From NCBI RefSeq assembly GCF_003412455.1, contig NZ_QTJU01000001.1:1364001-1428000 (forward strand): 64,000 nucleotides of DNA, in the 5' to 3' direction. Made by a program: the position numbers and the translations under genes. This document shows positions 1-8,482 of the stretch, one piece after another. The notes below the pieces were generated by a model. That model searched no databases. It saw only the letters and a list, made by a program, of their open reading frames with translations, and was not told where the DNA came from. The stretch's first letter is position 1. Every line of letters starts with the position of its first letter. This DNA is from Deminuibacter soli (GTDB lineage Bacteria > Bacteroidota > Bacteroidia > Chitinophagales > Chitinophagaceae).

Positions 1-1293
1 AAAACCCTGCTGGCAAAAGCCATGGCAGGTGAAGCACAGGTGCCTTTCTTCAGCATGAGCGGTTCCGATTTCGTTGAACTGTTTGTGGGTGTGGGTGCAA
101 GCCGTGTGCGTGACCTGTTTAAGCAGGCCCGCGAAAAAGCGCCTTGTGTAATCTTCATCGATGAAATTGACGCCATTGGCCGTGCACGTGGACGCAATGC
201 CATTATGAGCAACGACGAAAGGGAAAACACCCTGAACCAGTTGCTGGTAGAAATGGATGGTTTTGGAACAGACAGCGGTATCATTATCCTGGCTGCCACC
301 AACCGCCCCGATGTACTCGATTCTGCATTGCTGCGTCCCGGCCGTTTCGATCGCCAGATCAGCATCGACCGTCCTGACGTAAAAGGCCGTGAAGCGATTT
401 TTAAAGTGCACCTGAAACCCATCAAAATCTCTCAAACACTCGATATTCATAAACTGGCTGAGCAAACCCCAGGTTTTGCAGGTGCCGATATCGCCAACGT
501 TTGTAACGAAGCAGCCCTGATCGCTGCCCGTAAAGGCAAAGAAGCGGTAGACATGAGTGATTTCCAGGATGCCATTGACCGTGTGATCGGCGGCCTGGAG
601 AAAAAGAACAAAATCATTCTGCCCGAAGAAAAGGAAATCATCGCCTACCACGAAGCCGGTCACGCCATTTGCGGCTGGTTCCTGGAACATGCCTATCCTT
701 TGCTGAAAGTAACCATTGTGCCCCGCGGTACCGCAGCACTGGGTTATGCACAGTACACGCCGAAAGAGCAGTATTTATACAATACCGATCAGCTGATGGA
801 CCAGATTTGCATGACCCTTGGCGGCCGTGCTTCTGAAGAAATTTTCTTCGGTAAAATATCTACAGGCGCTTCAAACGACCTGCAGCAGATTACCAAAATC
901 GCTTATTCGATGATCACCGTGTACGGTATGAACGATAAAGTGGGTAATGTAAGCTATTACGATCCGCAGGCAGAAAATACGTTTACCAAACCTTACAGTG
1001 AGGAAACAGGAAAGATCATTGATGCAGAAGTTCGCAAATTGATAGAGATTGCTTATGTACGCACCAAAGAGCTGCTGACACAGAAAAAACAACAGGTAGA
1101 AATCCTGGCGAAAGAGCTGCTTACCAAAGAAGTACTGTTCCAGAGCGATGTGGAAATGCTGATTGGCAAACGCCCTTACGAGGATAAAAAACCTTTGGAG
1201 ATTGACCCTGAAACTGCGCACAACGAAAAAAGCGGTGCCATCAGTGAAGGTGTTCCGCCTTATGATAGCGGTGTAAGCGCTCCTCCTTATTAA
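1..1293 (+). CDS. ftsH: ATP-dependent zinc metalloprotease FtsH, 5'-truncated
   Basis: The reading frame is open from base 1, so the gene begins outside the window. The first residues, [12 protein letters not shown], are the end of the Walker A motif. Then follow Walker B ([11 protein letters not shown]), the second region of homology of AAA ATPases ([21 protein letters not shown]), and the HEAGH zinc site of the M41 peptidase domain with a downstream acidic ligand region (ASEEIFFG). The missing part would hold the two membrane helices and periplasmic domain. FtsH is an inner-membrane hexamer that degrades misassembled membrane proteins and selected cytosolic regulators. The C-terminal tail is proline/tyrosine-rich and variable. 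The next gene starts 19 bp downstream on the same strand. Identification is secure. Confidence 0.97.
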   Translation, partial: KTLLAKAMAGEAQVPFFSMSGSDFVELFVGVGASRVRDLFKQAREKAPCVIFIDEIDAIGRARGRNAIMSNDERENTLNQLLVEMDGFGTDSGIIILAATNRPDVLDSALLRPGRFDRQISIDRPDVKGREAIFKVHLKPIKISQTLDIHKLAEQTPGFAGADIANVCNEAALIAARKGKEAVDMSDFQDAIDRVIGGLEKKNKIILPEEKEIIAYHEAGHAICGWFLEHAYPLLKVTIVPRGTAALGYAQYTPKEQYLYNTDQLMDQICMTLGGRASEEIFFGKISTGASNDLQQITKIAYSMITVYGMNDKVGNVSYYDPQAENTFTKPYSEETGKIIDAEVRKLIEIAYVRTKELLTQKKQQVEILAKELLTKEVLFQSDVEMLIGKRPYEDKKPLEIDPETAHNEKSGAISEGVPPYDSGVSAPPY

Positions 1294-1312
1294 TCGCATT
1301 TGAAATATAGCA

Positions 1313-1942
1313 ATGAGTTCTGCAAAAGAGAACATTTTGAAAAAGATACGACAGGCACTGATTAACCCGGTGCCTGTTCCTTTTCCACTCAGTGAAGGAA
1401 CTGATAGTGTGTTTAAGCCGGCCAAACAGGAAGCGGAAGTAGAGTTTGCTGAAAACTTTACCAAACTGCAGGGCCGTTTTGTATTTTGTGTAAACGAAAC
1501 CGAACTGGCGCAACAGCTCGATGCCCTGGCCAAAAGCCGTAACTGGCAAAAAGTATACTGCCAGGAGCCGGAGTTGCGCAGCATGCTGCAACAGCACGGC
1601 TACGATCAGCTGAATGCGCCCGATGTGCATACCTGTGATGCGGCCATTACCGGCTGCGAATGGCTGGTAGCACGTACCGGCAGCATATTGATGAGCAGCG
1701 CCCAGCCAAGCGGCCGTATTACCAGCGTATATGGCCAGGTGCATATTTGTATTGCCTATACCGATCAGCTGCTATACGATATCAAGGAAGCCCTGCAGCA
1801 GGTAAAGGATAAATACGAACAACTGCCTTCGCTGGTTACACTGGCCACAGGGCCCAGCCGTACGGCAGATATCGAGAAAACACTCGTGGTTGGTGTGCAT
1901 GGCCCCAAAGAAGTATTCTGCTTCCTGGTAGAGCGCAGCTAA
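1313..1942 (+). CDS. LUD-domain protein (LutC/YkgG-like)
   Basis: The 209-residue product fits the LUD family, whose best known members are LutC and the lactate-utilisation proteins. The C-terminal half has the family features: an internal TGSI stretch (residues about 124-127) and ATGPSRTADIE near residue 180, followed by VGVHGP. No signal peptide is seen, so it is probably cytosolic. LutA and LutB are absent nearby; instead it sits between ftsH and lpxH, an arrangement compatible with a single-gene LUD protein of unknown exact role. The ATG start is the first after the ftsH stop and leaves a 19-bp gap, suggesting co-transcription. Family assignment is firm, physiological role is not. Confidence 0.85.
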   Translation: MSSAKENILKKIRQALINPVPVPFPLSEGTDSVFKPAKQEAEVEFAENFTKLQGRFVFCVNETELAQQLDALAKSRNWQKVYCQEPELRSMLQQHGYDQLNAPDVHTCDAAITGCEWLVARTGSILMSSAQPSGRITSVYGQVHICIAYTDQLLYDIKEALQQVKDKYEQLPSLVTLATGPSRTADIEKTLVVGVHGPKEVFCFLVERS

Positions 1943-1963
1943 CTACTGAAACCGTTTGACTAC

Positions 1964-2728
1964 ATGGAACTACAGCCCGGTAAAAAAATATACTTTCTCT
2001 CCGATTTTCATTTGGGCGCGCCCAATTATGACAAAAGTCTTGTACGGGAAAAAATGGTGGTGGCTTTTCTCGAAAGCATCCGCCACGATGCACAGGAAAT
2101 TTTTATCGTAGGTGATCTGTTTGATTTCTGGTACGAATACAGGCAGGTGGTGCCCAAAGGCTATGTACGTATTCTCGGCAAGCTGGCCGAAATAACCGAT
2201 AGCGGCATACCTGTTCATTTTTTTGTAGGCAACCACGATATGTGGATGCGCGGTTATTTTGAAAAGGAACTCAATATTCCTGTGTACCACGAACCCAAAA
2301 CATTCAGCTGGAACGGGAAATCATTTTACATTGGTCATGGCGATGGATTAGGGCCCGGCGACCATGGCTATAAGTTCATCAAAAAAGTATTCCGCAACCC
2401 GGTTTGCCAGTGGTTATTCGGGTTATTGCATCCCAGCTGGGGTATTGGGCTGGCCAATTATTTCAGTCGTAAAAGCCGCGCCAAAACAGGTGCGGCAGAT
2501 GCCGAATGGCTGGGTGATGATAAAGAATGGCTGGTAATTTACTGCCGCGAAGTGCTGGCCAAACAACATTTCGATTATTTCATTTTCGGTCACAGGCACT
2601 ACCCTGTTGATTTCAAATTGTCGGCCGACAGCCGGTATATTAACCTGGGCGACTGGATTGTGTACTTTACCTACGCTTGTTTTGATGGCAGCGATATGCA
2701 CCTGCAGCATTATACAAACACACCATAA
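1964..2728 (+). CDS. lpxH: UDP-2,3-diacylglucosamine diphosphatase (LpxH type)
   Basis: This 254-residue calcineurin-like phosphoesterase shows all metal-binding blocks: SDFHLG (residues about 13-18), GDLFDFW (about 50), GNHDMW (about 90), GHGDG (about 125) and FGHRHYP (about 210). LpxH hydrolyses UDP-2,3-diacylglucosamine to lipid X and UMP, the fourth step of lipid A synthesis, at the cytoplasmic face of the inner membrane. The spacing and the insert between HGDG and GHRH agree with LpxH rather than generic phosphodiesterases. It lies 21 bp after the LUD gene and 8 bp before an MscS gene. A lpxD-like gene lies 7 kb downstream but not in the same operon. Confidence 0.92.
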   Translation: MELQPGKKIYFLSDFHLGAPNYDKSLVREKMVVAFLESIRHDAQEIFIVGDLFDFWYEYRQVVPKGYVRILGKLAEITDSGIPVHFFVGNHDMWMRGYFEKELNIPVYHEPKTFSWNGKSFYIGHGDGLGPGDHGYKFIKKVFRNPVCQWLFGLLHPSWGIGLANYFSRKSRAKTGAADAEWLGDDKEWLVIYCREVLAKQHFDYFIFGHRHYPVDFKLSADSRYINLGDWIVYFTYACFDGSDMHLQHYTNTP

Positions 2729-2736
2729 CTGCTGTT

Positions 2737-3834
2737 ATGAAAGATTTTTTGCAATATACTTTTCTCGATAACAAGGTAGAAACCTACCTGTATGTATCAG
2801 TGTCTATCCTCATAGCGCTGATGATAAAAAGGTTTGTTTCACAAAACCTCGCCAACCTGTTGTTCAGGATATTTAACCGCGCCGGCCGCACATTTCATAA
2901 AAAGTCATTCCTCGATCTCGTTGTTGGTCCGCTGGAGTGGTTTCTGCTCGTAGCCCTGGTACTCATTGCGCTCGACAGGCTGAAACTGCCGTCTGTACTC
3001 GATTTCCGTATTCACCGTATTGAATCGCGCACCATCTTCGATTCGCTGGGTAATGCGGTATTTGTAGTGGTGTTTATCCGCCTCTGTATTCGCTGTGTAC
3101 TGTTCTTCGCCATGATACTTGAAGAGAAAGCTACAGCAGGCACAGGGCACAACAGCAGCCAGCTGGTTAGTTTTTTCAGGGATTTCTTTAAAGTGCTGCT
3201 GATATTGCTGGGCATATTGCTGATACTGCATTTCTCTTTTAATTACGACATCAGCAACCTGTTAACAGGCCTTAGCCTGGTAGGTGCAGCCATTGCACTG
3301 GCCACCAAAGAGAGCCTCGAAAACCTGATCGCTTCTTTCATCATCTTCTTCGATAAACCATTTGCAGTAGGCGATACCGTAAAAGTAAACGGCTTCACCG
3401 GTACGGTGGAGAAAATCGGATTGCGCAGCACCCGCATACGCACTGATCAGAAAACCTATATTACTGTTCCCAATAAACAAATGGTAGATACTATTCTTGA
3501 CAACATTACCATGCGCAGTCAGCGTAAGGTAGAACAACGCCTGGAGATTGGGTTATCTGTGCCGCCGGCACAATTAAAACAGGTAGTAACAGCCATCAAA
3601 TCTATCCTGGACCGCTTCCCTGCTGTGCTCGACAACAATGTGTTTTTAAGTGATACAGGCAAAACTGCGCATGTGATAACCATGGATTATTTCACCTCTA
3701 TTGCCCAAACCAACAGCGAGTTCAACAGCATGCGGGAAGACATTAATCTTGCAGTAATAGATATGCTGAACCAGCAACAGATCAGCTTTGCAGCATCAAG
3801 TACAGATGTGGTAGTACACCAGGCAAAAGCGTGA
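2737..3834 (+). CDS. MscS-family mechanosensitive ion channel
   Basis: The 365-residue product has several N-terminal membrane helices (about 15-35, 60-80, 105-130, 145-165), then the pore-lining MscS segment rich in Gly and Ala (TGLSLVGAAIALATKESLEN) and the beta domain FDKPFAVGDTVKVNGFTGTVEKIGLRSTRI split by the usual short loop. The remaining C-terminal part is the mixed alpha/beta vestibule domain. Such channels open under membrane tension and release solutes during osmotic downshock. It starts 8 bp after lpxH, so the two are probably transcribed together. Convergent with the thioredoxin-like gene that follows. Confidence 0.93.
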   Translation: MKDFLQYTFLDNKVETYLYVSVSILIALMIKRFVSQNLANLLFRIFNRAGRTFHKKSFLDLVVGPLEWFLLVALVLIALDRLKLPSVLDFRIHRIESRTIFDSLGNAVFVVVFIRLCIRCVLFFAMILEEKATAGTGHNSSQLVSFFRDFFKVLLILLGILLILHFSFNYDISNLLTGLSLVGAAIALATKESLENLIASFIIFFDKPFAVGDTVKVNGFTGTVEKIGLRSTRIRTDQKTYITVPNKQMVDTILDNITMRSQRKVEQRLEIGLSVPPAQLKQVVTAIKSILDRFPAVLDNNVFLSDTGKTAHVITMDYFTSIAQTNSEFNSMREDINLAVIDMLNQQQISFAASSTDVVVHQAKA

Positions 3835-3862
3835 ACCAACAGCTAATCGCTATCAGCTATTG

Positions 3863-4405
3863 TTACTTGATGGTATTTACAATCTCGCCCAGCTCTTTAT
3901 CAATTTGCCCATACTTACCGTATTCCACTACACGGCCAACTTCTGTTCCGTCTTTCATTACAATAAAAGTAGGCACATTGGTAATATGGAAAGCGCTGTG
4001 CAGGTTATCAAGCGTGGTTTTGGCGCGGTCTACGCCGATAAGTGTAATATTATTGGCATTATAACCAGAGACATCGGCAAGGCGGTAAAATTGCGGCAGC
4101 AGGTTTTGTGTATCGTGGCACCAGGTGCCGCCGAAAATAACCACCTGGAACTGGCTGCCCTTTTTGCGGAAAGCATCTGCCGCAGCGGCATCTGCCATAC
4201 CCAATTGCATATTCTGTTTAAACCAGTTGAAATGCACTGTATCAGCTTCAATATCTGCACGGCTGATAAGGCCTTTCAATACCACGGTTTCTGTGTCTGC
4301 TACTATTTCGTAAGCATGTACTGCATGGCCTGAAACCATTGGCTGGCGTGCTTTACAGGCTGCCAGGCCGGCAATGGCCAGGGCAGCAGCGATCAATATT
4401 CTCAT
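3863..4405 (-). CDS. Thioredoxin-like lipoprotein with WCxD active site
   Basis: A 180-residue product with a lipoprotein signal peptide (lipobox AGLAAC, Cys about 17) and a thioredoxin fold. The active-site segment reads GGTWCHDTQ, so the usual second cysteine of CxxC is replaced; the cis-proline loop NVPTFIV is present. With a single active-site cysteine it cannot run a normal dithiol cycle, but could bind thiols or act as a reductase with an external thiol. It is membrane-anchored outside the cytoplasm. Its ATG overlaps the stop of the upstream MerR gene in an ATGA arrangement, which points to translational coupling. A paralogue with the same signature lies at 8483-9385. Confidence 0.85.
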   Translation of the reverse strand: MRILIAAALAIAGLAACKARQPMVSGHAVHAYEIVADTETVVLKGLISRADIEADTVHFNWFKQNMQLGMADAAAADAFRKKGSQFQVVIFGGTWCHDTQNLLPQFYRLADVSGYNANNITLIGVDRAKTTLDNLHSAFHITNVPTFIVMKDGTEVGRVVEYGKYGQIDKELGEIVNTIK

Positions 4406-5973
4406 GCCTGTAAATTCGATTTCATTTCCAGTAAAAAGCTGCGCAGTTTGGTGAGGGAGTATACCAGCTGTGTATGTGTGTCTGCTTTTTTCTTGTTGCC
4501 TTTCAGGTACTCTTTGGCACCTTCAATGGTAAACTTGCGCTGACGCAGCAAATGGTAAATCACCTGCAGGTTCTTGATGTCTTCTGGCCTGAAAAGGCGG
4601 TCGCCTTTTTTATTCTTGCGCGGGCGGAGAATATCAAATTCATTTTCCCAGTAACGGAGCAGGGAAGTATTTACATTAAACCAGCCGGCCACGGTGCTGA
4701 TGGGGTAATATTGTTTTTCGTATAGTTCGTCATCGTTGGGGATGTTTACCATATCTACTTCCGCATCAATTTCGCGGAAGGATTTACGGCCACGTTTTTT
4801 GCCTGCTTCAGCAGGTGCAGGCATAATGTCTGCAGGCCTTGCATCGGTTTGTGCAGGCGCTTCAGGCTGCTCTGCTTTTTTGCGCGACTGTTTTTTTGAT
4901 TTCGACAGCGGTGCAGTGTTGTAGGCAGGTGTAACGGGATGCACTTTGGCAACAGGCGCAGCAGGCTGCCAATGCCAGGAATCGGCGCTGGCTGGCTCAA
5001 CAAGGCCGGCGTTGCCGCCATCTTCTTCCATCCAGGGTTGTTGTGCAACAGGCGCAATATCGATGGTTTCCGTAATGGGCGTTTCTTCTTCAACTGCAGT
5101 GGCTGTACCGTCTTCGGCAATTACTGCCGGCGTAGCCTCAACAGGTGTTGCTGTTGCTTCGATTGCCGGTGCACCGGCTGCTTCCAGGCTTTGCAGTTCT
5201 GCTTCAGCCAGCGCTTCAGCAAGTAGCACGTTGGTGCTAACCGGTTCTTCTTCCTGCACAGCAGTAATAACTTCGGCAGCTTCGCTAACAGCGGGTGCGG
5301 CTCCGGTTATTTCAGGTACAGTTTCAGTAATCACAGGTATAATTTCAGGGGTTGCTTCATCTGCTGTTTCTATCACCGCAGGCACTTTCAGCAGGTGTGT
5401 TTCTACTGCAATTGAGGCAGGCGAAGCTTCTTCCTGTACTTCAATGGCTGGTGCAGGTGTTGCTTCCACTGCTGCAACAGGTTGTTCCGGTACGGCTTCA
5501 ACAGCCGGGCGCTTCCATTTTATTTTTACAGAAATCTTGTTGTCAGAAAAAATAACCGTGTTATTGGGAACAAAATTGCCGGTAGTGTTGGCTTCGGTTG
5601 CTGCATCCTGTTGCTCAGGTGCGGCATCTGTAACGGCCGGGGTTTCTTCCTGCTGCAATACCGTTGGTATGGCCTCGGGTTGCTGCAAAGCAGTTTCTGC
5701 AACAGGTGTTGTTGCCGGTGTTTCCTGTGCAGGGAATATTGTTTCGTTAACAGTTTCGGGTTGTGGCTGGGTAATGGGTTGAGGGGTTGGCGCATGACTT
5801 TCCGCTGCAGCGAAAACATCAAAAAGGCTCGGTTGCTCGAACGGAGACTTCCTGGTTTCCTGCACAACAGGTTCAACAGCCATTGCGGCAATACCGCCCA
5901 TGGCTTTCTCTTCCTGTTCAACTTTAACAGGTTGCAGCTGATTGCCTAAACCAAACAGATCTAACTGTAGCAT
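4402..5973 (-). CDS. MerR-family regulator with long low-complexity N-terminus
   Basis: Of 523 residues, only about 422-491 form a recognisable domain: a MerR winged helix-turn-helix (YYPISTVAGWFNVN, then SLLRYWENEF). The first 400 residues are rich in Ala, Glu, Pro, Val and Thr, lack predicted structure and are probably disordered. A lysine/arginine-rich segment (SKSKKQSRKKAEQP) precedes the DNA-binding domain. Typical MerR proteins carry their ligand domain after the HTH; here only some 30 residues follow it. Ordinary members in Bacteroidota are far shorter. The start at 5973 matches a conserved-looking beginning MLQLDLFG. It is translationally coupled to the thioredoxin-like lipoprotein gene. 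Target genes cannot be told from sequence. Confidence 0.88.
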   Translation of the reverse strand: MLQLDLFGLGNQLQPVKVEQEEKAMGGIAAMAVEPVVQETRKSPFEQPSLFDVFAAAESHAPTPQPITQPQPETVNETIFPAQETPATTPVAETALQQPEAIPTVLQQEETPAVTDAAPEQQDAATEANTTGNFVPNNTVIFSDNKISVKIKWKRPAVEAVPEQPVAAVEATPAPAIEVQEEASPASIAVETHLLKVPAVIETADEATPEIIPVITETVPEITGAAPAVSEAAEVITAVQEEEPVSTNVLLAEALAEAELQSLEAAGAPAIEATATPVEATPAVIAEDGTATAVEEETPITETIDIAPVAQQPWMEEDGGNAGLVEPASADSWHWQPAAPVAKVHPVTPAYNTAPLSKSKKQSRKKAEQPEAPAQTDARPADIMPAPAEAGKKRGRKSFREIDAEVDMVNIPNDDELYEKQYYPISTVAGWFNVNTSLLRYWENEFDILRPRKNKKGDRLFRPEDIKNLQVIYHLLRQRKFTIEGAKEYLKGNKKKADTHTQLVYSLTKLRSFLLEMKSNLQA

Positions 5974-6055
5974 AATGTAAAAATAATAACCTTTCTGTTG
6001 CGTCCCGCGTTTTATGCACGTTGGTGGATAATATGTAAGTATCTTATTAACAACG

Positions 6056-6063
6056 TATGTTTG
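6056..6063 (+). promoter_or_regulatory. Candidate -7 promoter element
   Basis: TATGTTTG matches the Bacteroidota -7 consensus TAnnTTTG exactly and lies 15 bp before the ATG of the 3-hydroxyacyl-CoA dehydrogenase gene, so the message would have a very short leader. No good -33 TTTG is found at the usual distance, which lowers confidence. Confidence 0.4.
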
Positions 6064-6078
6064 TAAAAACTATTGGTT

Positions 6079-6927
6079 ATGGATAGTGCTGCGGTTGTTT
6101 GCGTTTGCGGGGCCGGTACTATGGGCAGCGGCATTGCACAATTGTGCGCCCAGGCAGGCTTCTCCACCCTGTTGTTCGACATCAGCGAACCTATGCTGGA
6201 TACGGGCAAACAGCATATTACCGGCAACCTTGACAAGCTGGTAGCAAAAGGTAAATTAACCGCAGCAGCGGCTGCCGCCATCACCGGCCGCATCCGCTTT
6301 ACCAGCCGCATAACCGAGTGCATCGCCGACCTGGTGATTGAAGCCATTGTGGAGAAAAAGGAAGCGAAGACCGATCTTTTTACCCGGCTGGCACAAATCA
6401 ACACACCACAAACCATTTTTGCCACCAATACCTCGTCCATTGCCATTGCAGCTATTGCCGCAGGCGTGCCGGGCGAAGAACGCGTGCTGGGGATGCATTT
6501 TTTTAACCCGGCGCCGCTGATGAAACTGGTAGAAATTATCCGCGGTCCCAAAACCAGCGATACGGTAGTGCAATCCGTAACAGGTTTGGCCGCAATGCTG
6601 GGCAAAACAGCAGTGGTTTGTAAGGATGGTCCGGGATTTATTGTTAACCGTGTTGCCAGACCCTATTATCTCGAAGCCATGCGGCTGGTAGAACAGGGCC
6701 ATACCACGATAGAACAGGCAGACCGGCTGCTGGAAGCAACAGGGTTTAAAATGGGGCCGTTTAAACTGATGGATTTAATTGGCATGGATGTAAACTATTC
6801 CGTTAGTAACATTGTATGGAATGCCCTGCATCAACCGGCAAGGCTGCAGCCGTCGGCACTGCAGCAACAGAAGGTAGCGGCAGGTGAACTGGGACGTAAA
6901 ACAGGCAAAGGTTTTTATCAATATTGA
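6079..6927 (+). CDS. 3-hydroxyacyl-CoA (3-hydroxybutyryl-CoA) dehydrogenase
   Basis: The 282-residue product has an N-terminal NAD-binding Rossmann motif (GAGTMGSG, about residues 10-17), the ENxxK-like region replaced by IVEKKEAK, the family block FATNTSSIAI, the active-site histidine in GMHFFNPAPLMKLVEI, and the C-terminal domain motif DGPGFIVNR followed by GLD-like DLIGMDV. This is the standalone bacterial HBD form, which reversibly oxidises 3-hydroxyacyl-CoA to 3-ketoacyl-CoA. The frame extends two codons upstream to a TTG, but ATG at 6079 begins the family N-terminus correctly. The epimerase gene follows after 33 bp. Whether it serves fatty acid oxidation or another acyl-CoA route is unknown. 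Confidence 0.92.
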   Translation: MDSAAVVCVCGAGTMGSGIAQLCAQAGFSTLLFDISEPMLDTGKQHITGNLDKLVAKGKLTAAAAAAITGRIRFTSRITECIADLVIEAIVEKKEAKTDLFTRLAQINTPQTIFATNTSSIAIAAIAAGVPGEERVLGMHFFNPAPLMKLVEIIRGPKTSDTVVQSVTGLAAMLGKTAVVCKDGPGFIVNRVARPYYLEAMRLVEQGHTTIEQADRLLEATGFKMGPFKLMDLIGMDVNYSVSNIVWNALHQPARLQPSALQQQKVAAGELGRKTGKGFYQY

Positions 6928-6960
6928 CAACAGCACACCGATTTAAAATTTTCGTACGTA

Positions 6961-7938
6961 ATGATACTTGTAACAGGGGCAACGGGTTTGGTTGGCAGCC
7001 ATTTAATCAAAGCATTGACGCAGCAGGGTAAAAAAGTGCGCGCCATTTATCATTCCACTGCCCCGGCAGCCGGCAATGATGCCCTGGTTGAATGGGTGCA
7101 GGCCGATATTCTCGACAGCTACTCGCTCGAAGCTGCCATGGAAGGCGTTGAACAGGTATATCATTGCGCAGCGATTGTTTCCTTTAACCCCGGCGACCGC
7201 CATTTAATTCATCATACCAATATTGAAGGCACGGCCAATGTAGTAAACGCCTGCCTGGAAAAAGACGTGCGCAAATTATTGTTTGTAAGCTCGGTGGCTG
7301 CCATTGGCCGTATGCGCAATTCGGAAACCATTGATGAAACCATGCAATGGAATGAAAAGGCCAACAACAGCGAATACGGCAAATCGAAATACATGGCCGA
7401 AATGGAAGTTTGGCGTGGTATGGGAGAAGGATTGAATGCAGTAATTGTAAACCCCGTGATTATACTGGGTGCGGCAGACTGGGATAAAGGCTCTGCAGGT
7501 ATTTTTAAATCTGCCTACAATGAATTTCCCTGGTATACCGAAGGCGTAACCGGGTTTGTGGATGTGGCAGATGTGGTAAGGGCCATGCAGCTGCTGATGG
7601 ATAGCGATGTGCACAACCAGCGTTATATACTCAGTGCTGAAAATATCACTTACCACCATTTGTTTAACCTTATTGCCAAAGCCTTTGGTAAAAAAATGCC
7701 GCATAAAAAAGTAACACCGCTTATGGCTGCACTGGTGTGGCGGGCAGAAGCAGTAAAGGGAAAATTAACCGGTAAAAAACCATTACTCACCAAAGAAACC
7801 ACCGGTACCGCACAGGCGAAAGTATACTTCAGCAACAGCAAATTTCTCGAAGCATTTCCCGGCTTTGCCTACACACCTGTTGAAGTTTCTGTACAGCGTA
7901 TCTGTCTTGAACTGAAACAAAAATATGCGCTGCCTTAA
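6961..7938 (+). CDS. NAD-dependent epimerase/dehydratase (extended SDR)
   Basis: The 325-residue product begins with the extended-SDR nucleotide motif VTGATGLVGSHL and has the catalytic YGKSK (YxxxK, about residue 140) preceded by the active-site serine strand FVSSVAAIG. The sequence is of the NAD(P)-dependent reductase type related to dihydroflavonol reductases and 3-beta-hydroxysteroid dehydrogenases rather than sugar-nucleotide epimerases, judged by the VNPVIILGAADW block. Substrate is unknown. Cytosolic. Same strand as the upstream acyl-CoA dehydrogenase gene, 33 bp away, so a two-gene unit is likely. Confidence 0.85.
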   Translation: MILVTGATGLVGSHLIKALTQQGKKVRAIYHSTAPAAGNDALVEWVQADILDSYSLEAAMEGVEQVYHCAAIVSFNPGDRHLIHHTNIEGTANVVNACLEKDVRKLLFVSSVAAIGRMRNSETIDETMQWNEKANNSEYGKSKYMAEMEVWRGMGEGLNAVIVNPVIILGAADWDKGSAGIFKSAYNEFPWYTEGVTGFVDVADVVRAMQLLMDSDVHNQRYILSAENITYHHLFNLIAKAFGKKMPHKKVTPLMAALVWRAEAVKGKLTGKKPLLTKETTGTAQAKVYFSNSKFLEAFPGFAYTPVEVSVQRICLELKQKYALP

Positions 7939-7950
7939 CAGGAAGCAGTA

Positions 7951-7981
7951 TTGCAGATAAGTAGTTTTAGTGTTATATTTA
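7951..7981 (+). promoter_or_regulatory. Candidate promoter TTG-N20-TATATTTA
   Basis: TTG at 7951 and TATATTTA at 7974-7981, 20 bp apart, fit the Bacteroidota -33/-7 pattern with one mismatch in the -7 box. Transcription would begin about 7988, only some 12 bp before the CTG start proposed for the next gene. Confidence 0.45.
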
Positions 7982-7999
7982 ACGAGTTAAAACCTCGCC

Positions 8000-8350
8000 C
8001 TGAAACAACTGCTTGTAATATTACTTTCTGCATGCCTGTACCTGCCGCAACTGGCACGGTATATCGCTTGTGTAAAATGCGCTTATGAAGCAGCTGCAAA
8101 CACTGATGGCGTTTCAGTTTGCGAATGCGAAAAGTTTAATGCGGCACAGACCGGCATCCCCGCATCCTCCACCACCAACAAACAACAATTCATTACCGAT
8201 AAAACGGCTGACTGGCAATATCTTCTCACGCCATCCTGGTTGTTACAACACGCAGTGTTAAGCGTACATGCAACAGGTAAAATGCAGCACAACACAAGCA
8301 TTGCGAAAGGTTGCTGTAACAATATTTTCCGGCCGCCGCGAATGATGTAA
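8000..8350 (+). CDS. Small secreted protein with CTG start, FRPP C-terminus
   Basis: A frame of 116 residues opens after an in-frame TAA at 7988-7990 and has no ATG, GTG or TTG before its hydrophobic start; CTG at 8000 is the best initiator. The product begins (M)KQLLVILLSACLYLPQLA, a signal-peptide-like segment, and continues with clustered cysteines (ACVKCAYE, CECEKF, KGCCNN). It ends NIFRPPRMM, resembling the FRPP ends of short periplasmic proteins of Bacteroidota that occur near heavy-metal genes (HYC_CC_PP-like); I cannot confirm membership. Codon use is like its neighbours, supporting a real gene. An overlapping antisense frame is judged spurious. Confidence 0.6.
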   Translation: MKQLLVILLSACLYLPQLARYIACVKCAYEAAANTDGVSVCECEKFNAAQTGIPASSTTNKQQFITDKTADWQYLLTPSWLLQHAVLSVHATGKMQHNTSIAKGCCNNIFRPPRMM

Positions 8351-8482
8351 GCATATTTATTTATTGTTTTCCCAATGCTGATACACAGGCTGAAAACTGT
8401 GTGGTACCTGCATGTACCTGCTTGTGCTACAAACAAACAGGCACAGGATTTCTATTTCTTTACATCAATTAAAAACAAACTT

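Noticed and set aside
4946-5782. Long antisense frame of 278 residues opposite the MerR gene
   Set aside because: Its Ala/Ser/Thr/Val/Cys-rich product is the mirror of the Ala/Glu/Pro-rich coding sequence on the minus strand; no family match or start signal.
8083-8436. Minus-strand frame over the small cysteine-rich gene
   Set aside because: The plus-strand frame has a signal peptide and family-like C-terminus; the minus-strand product has no recognisable features.
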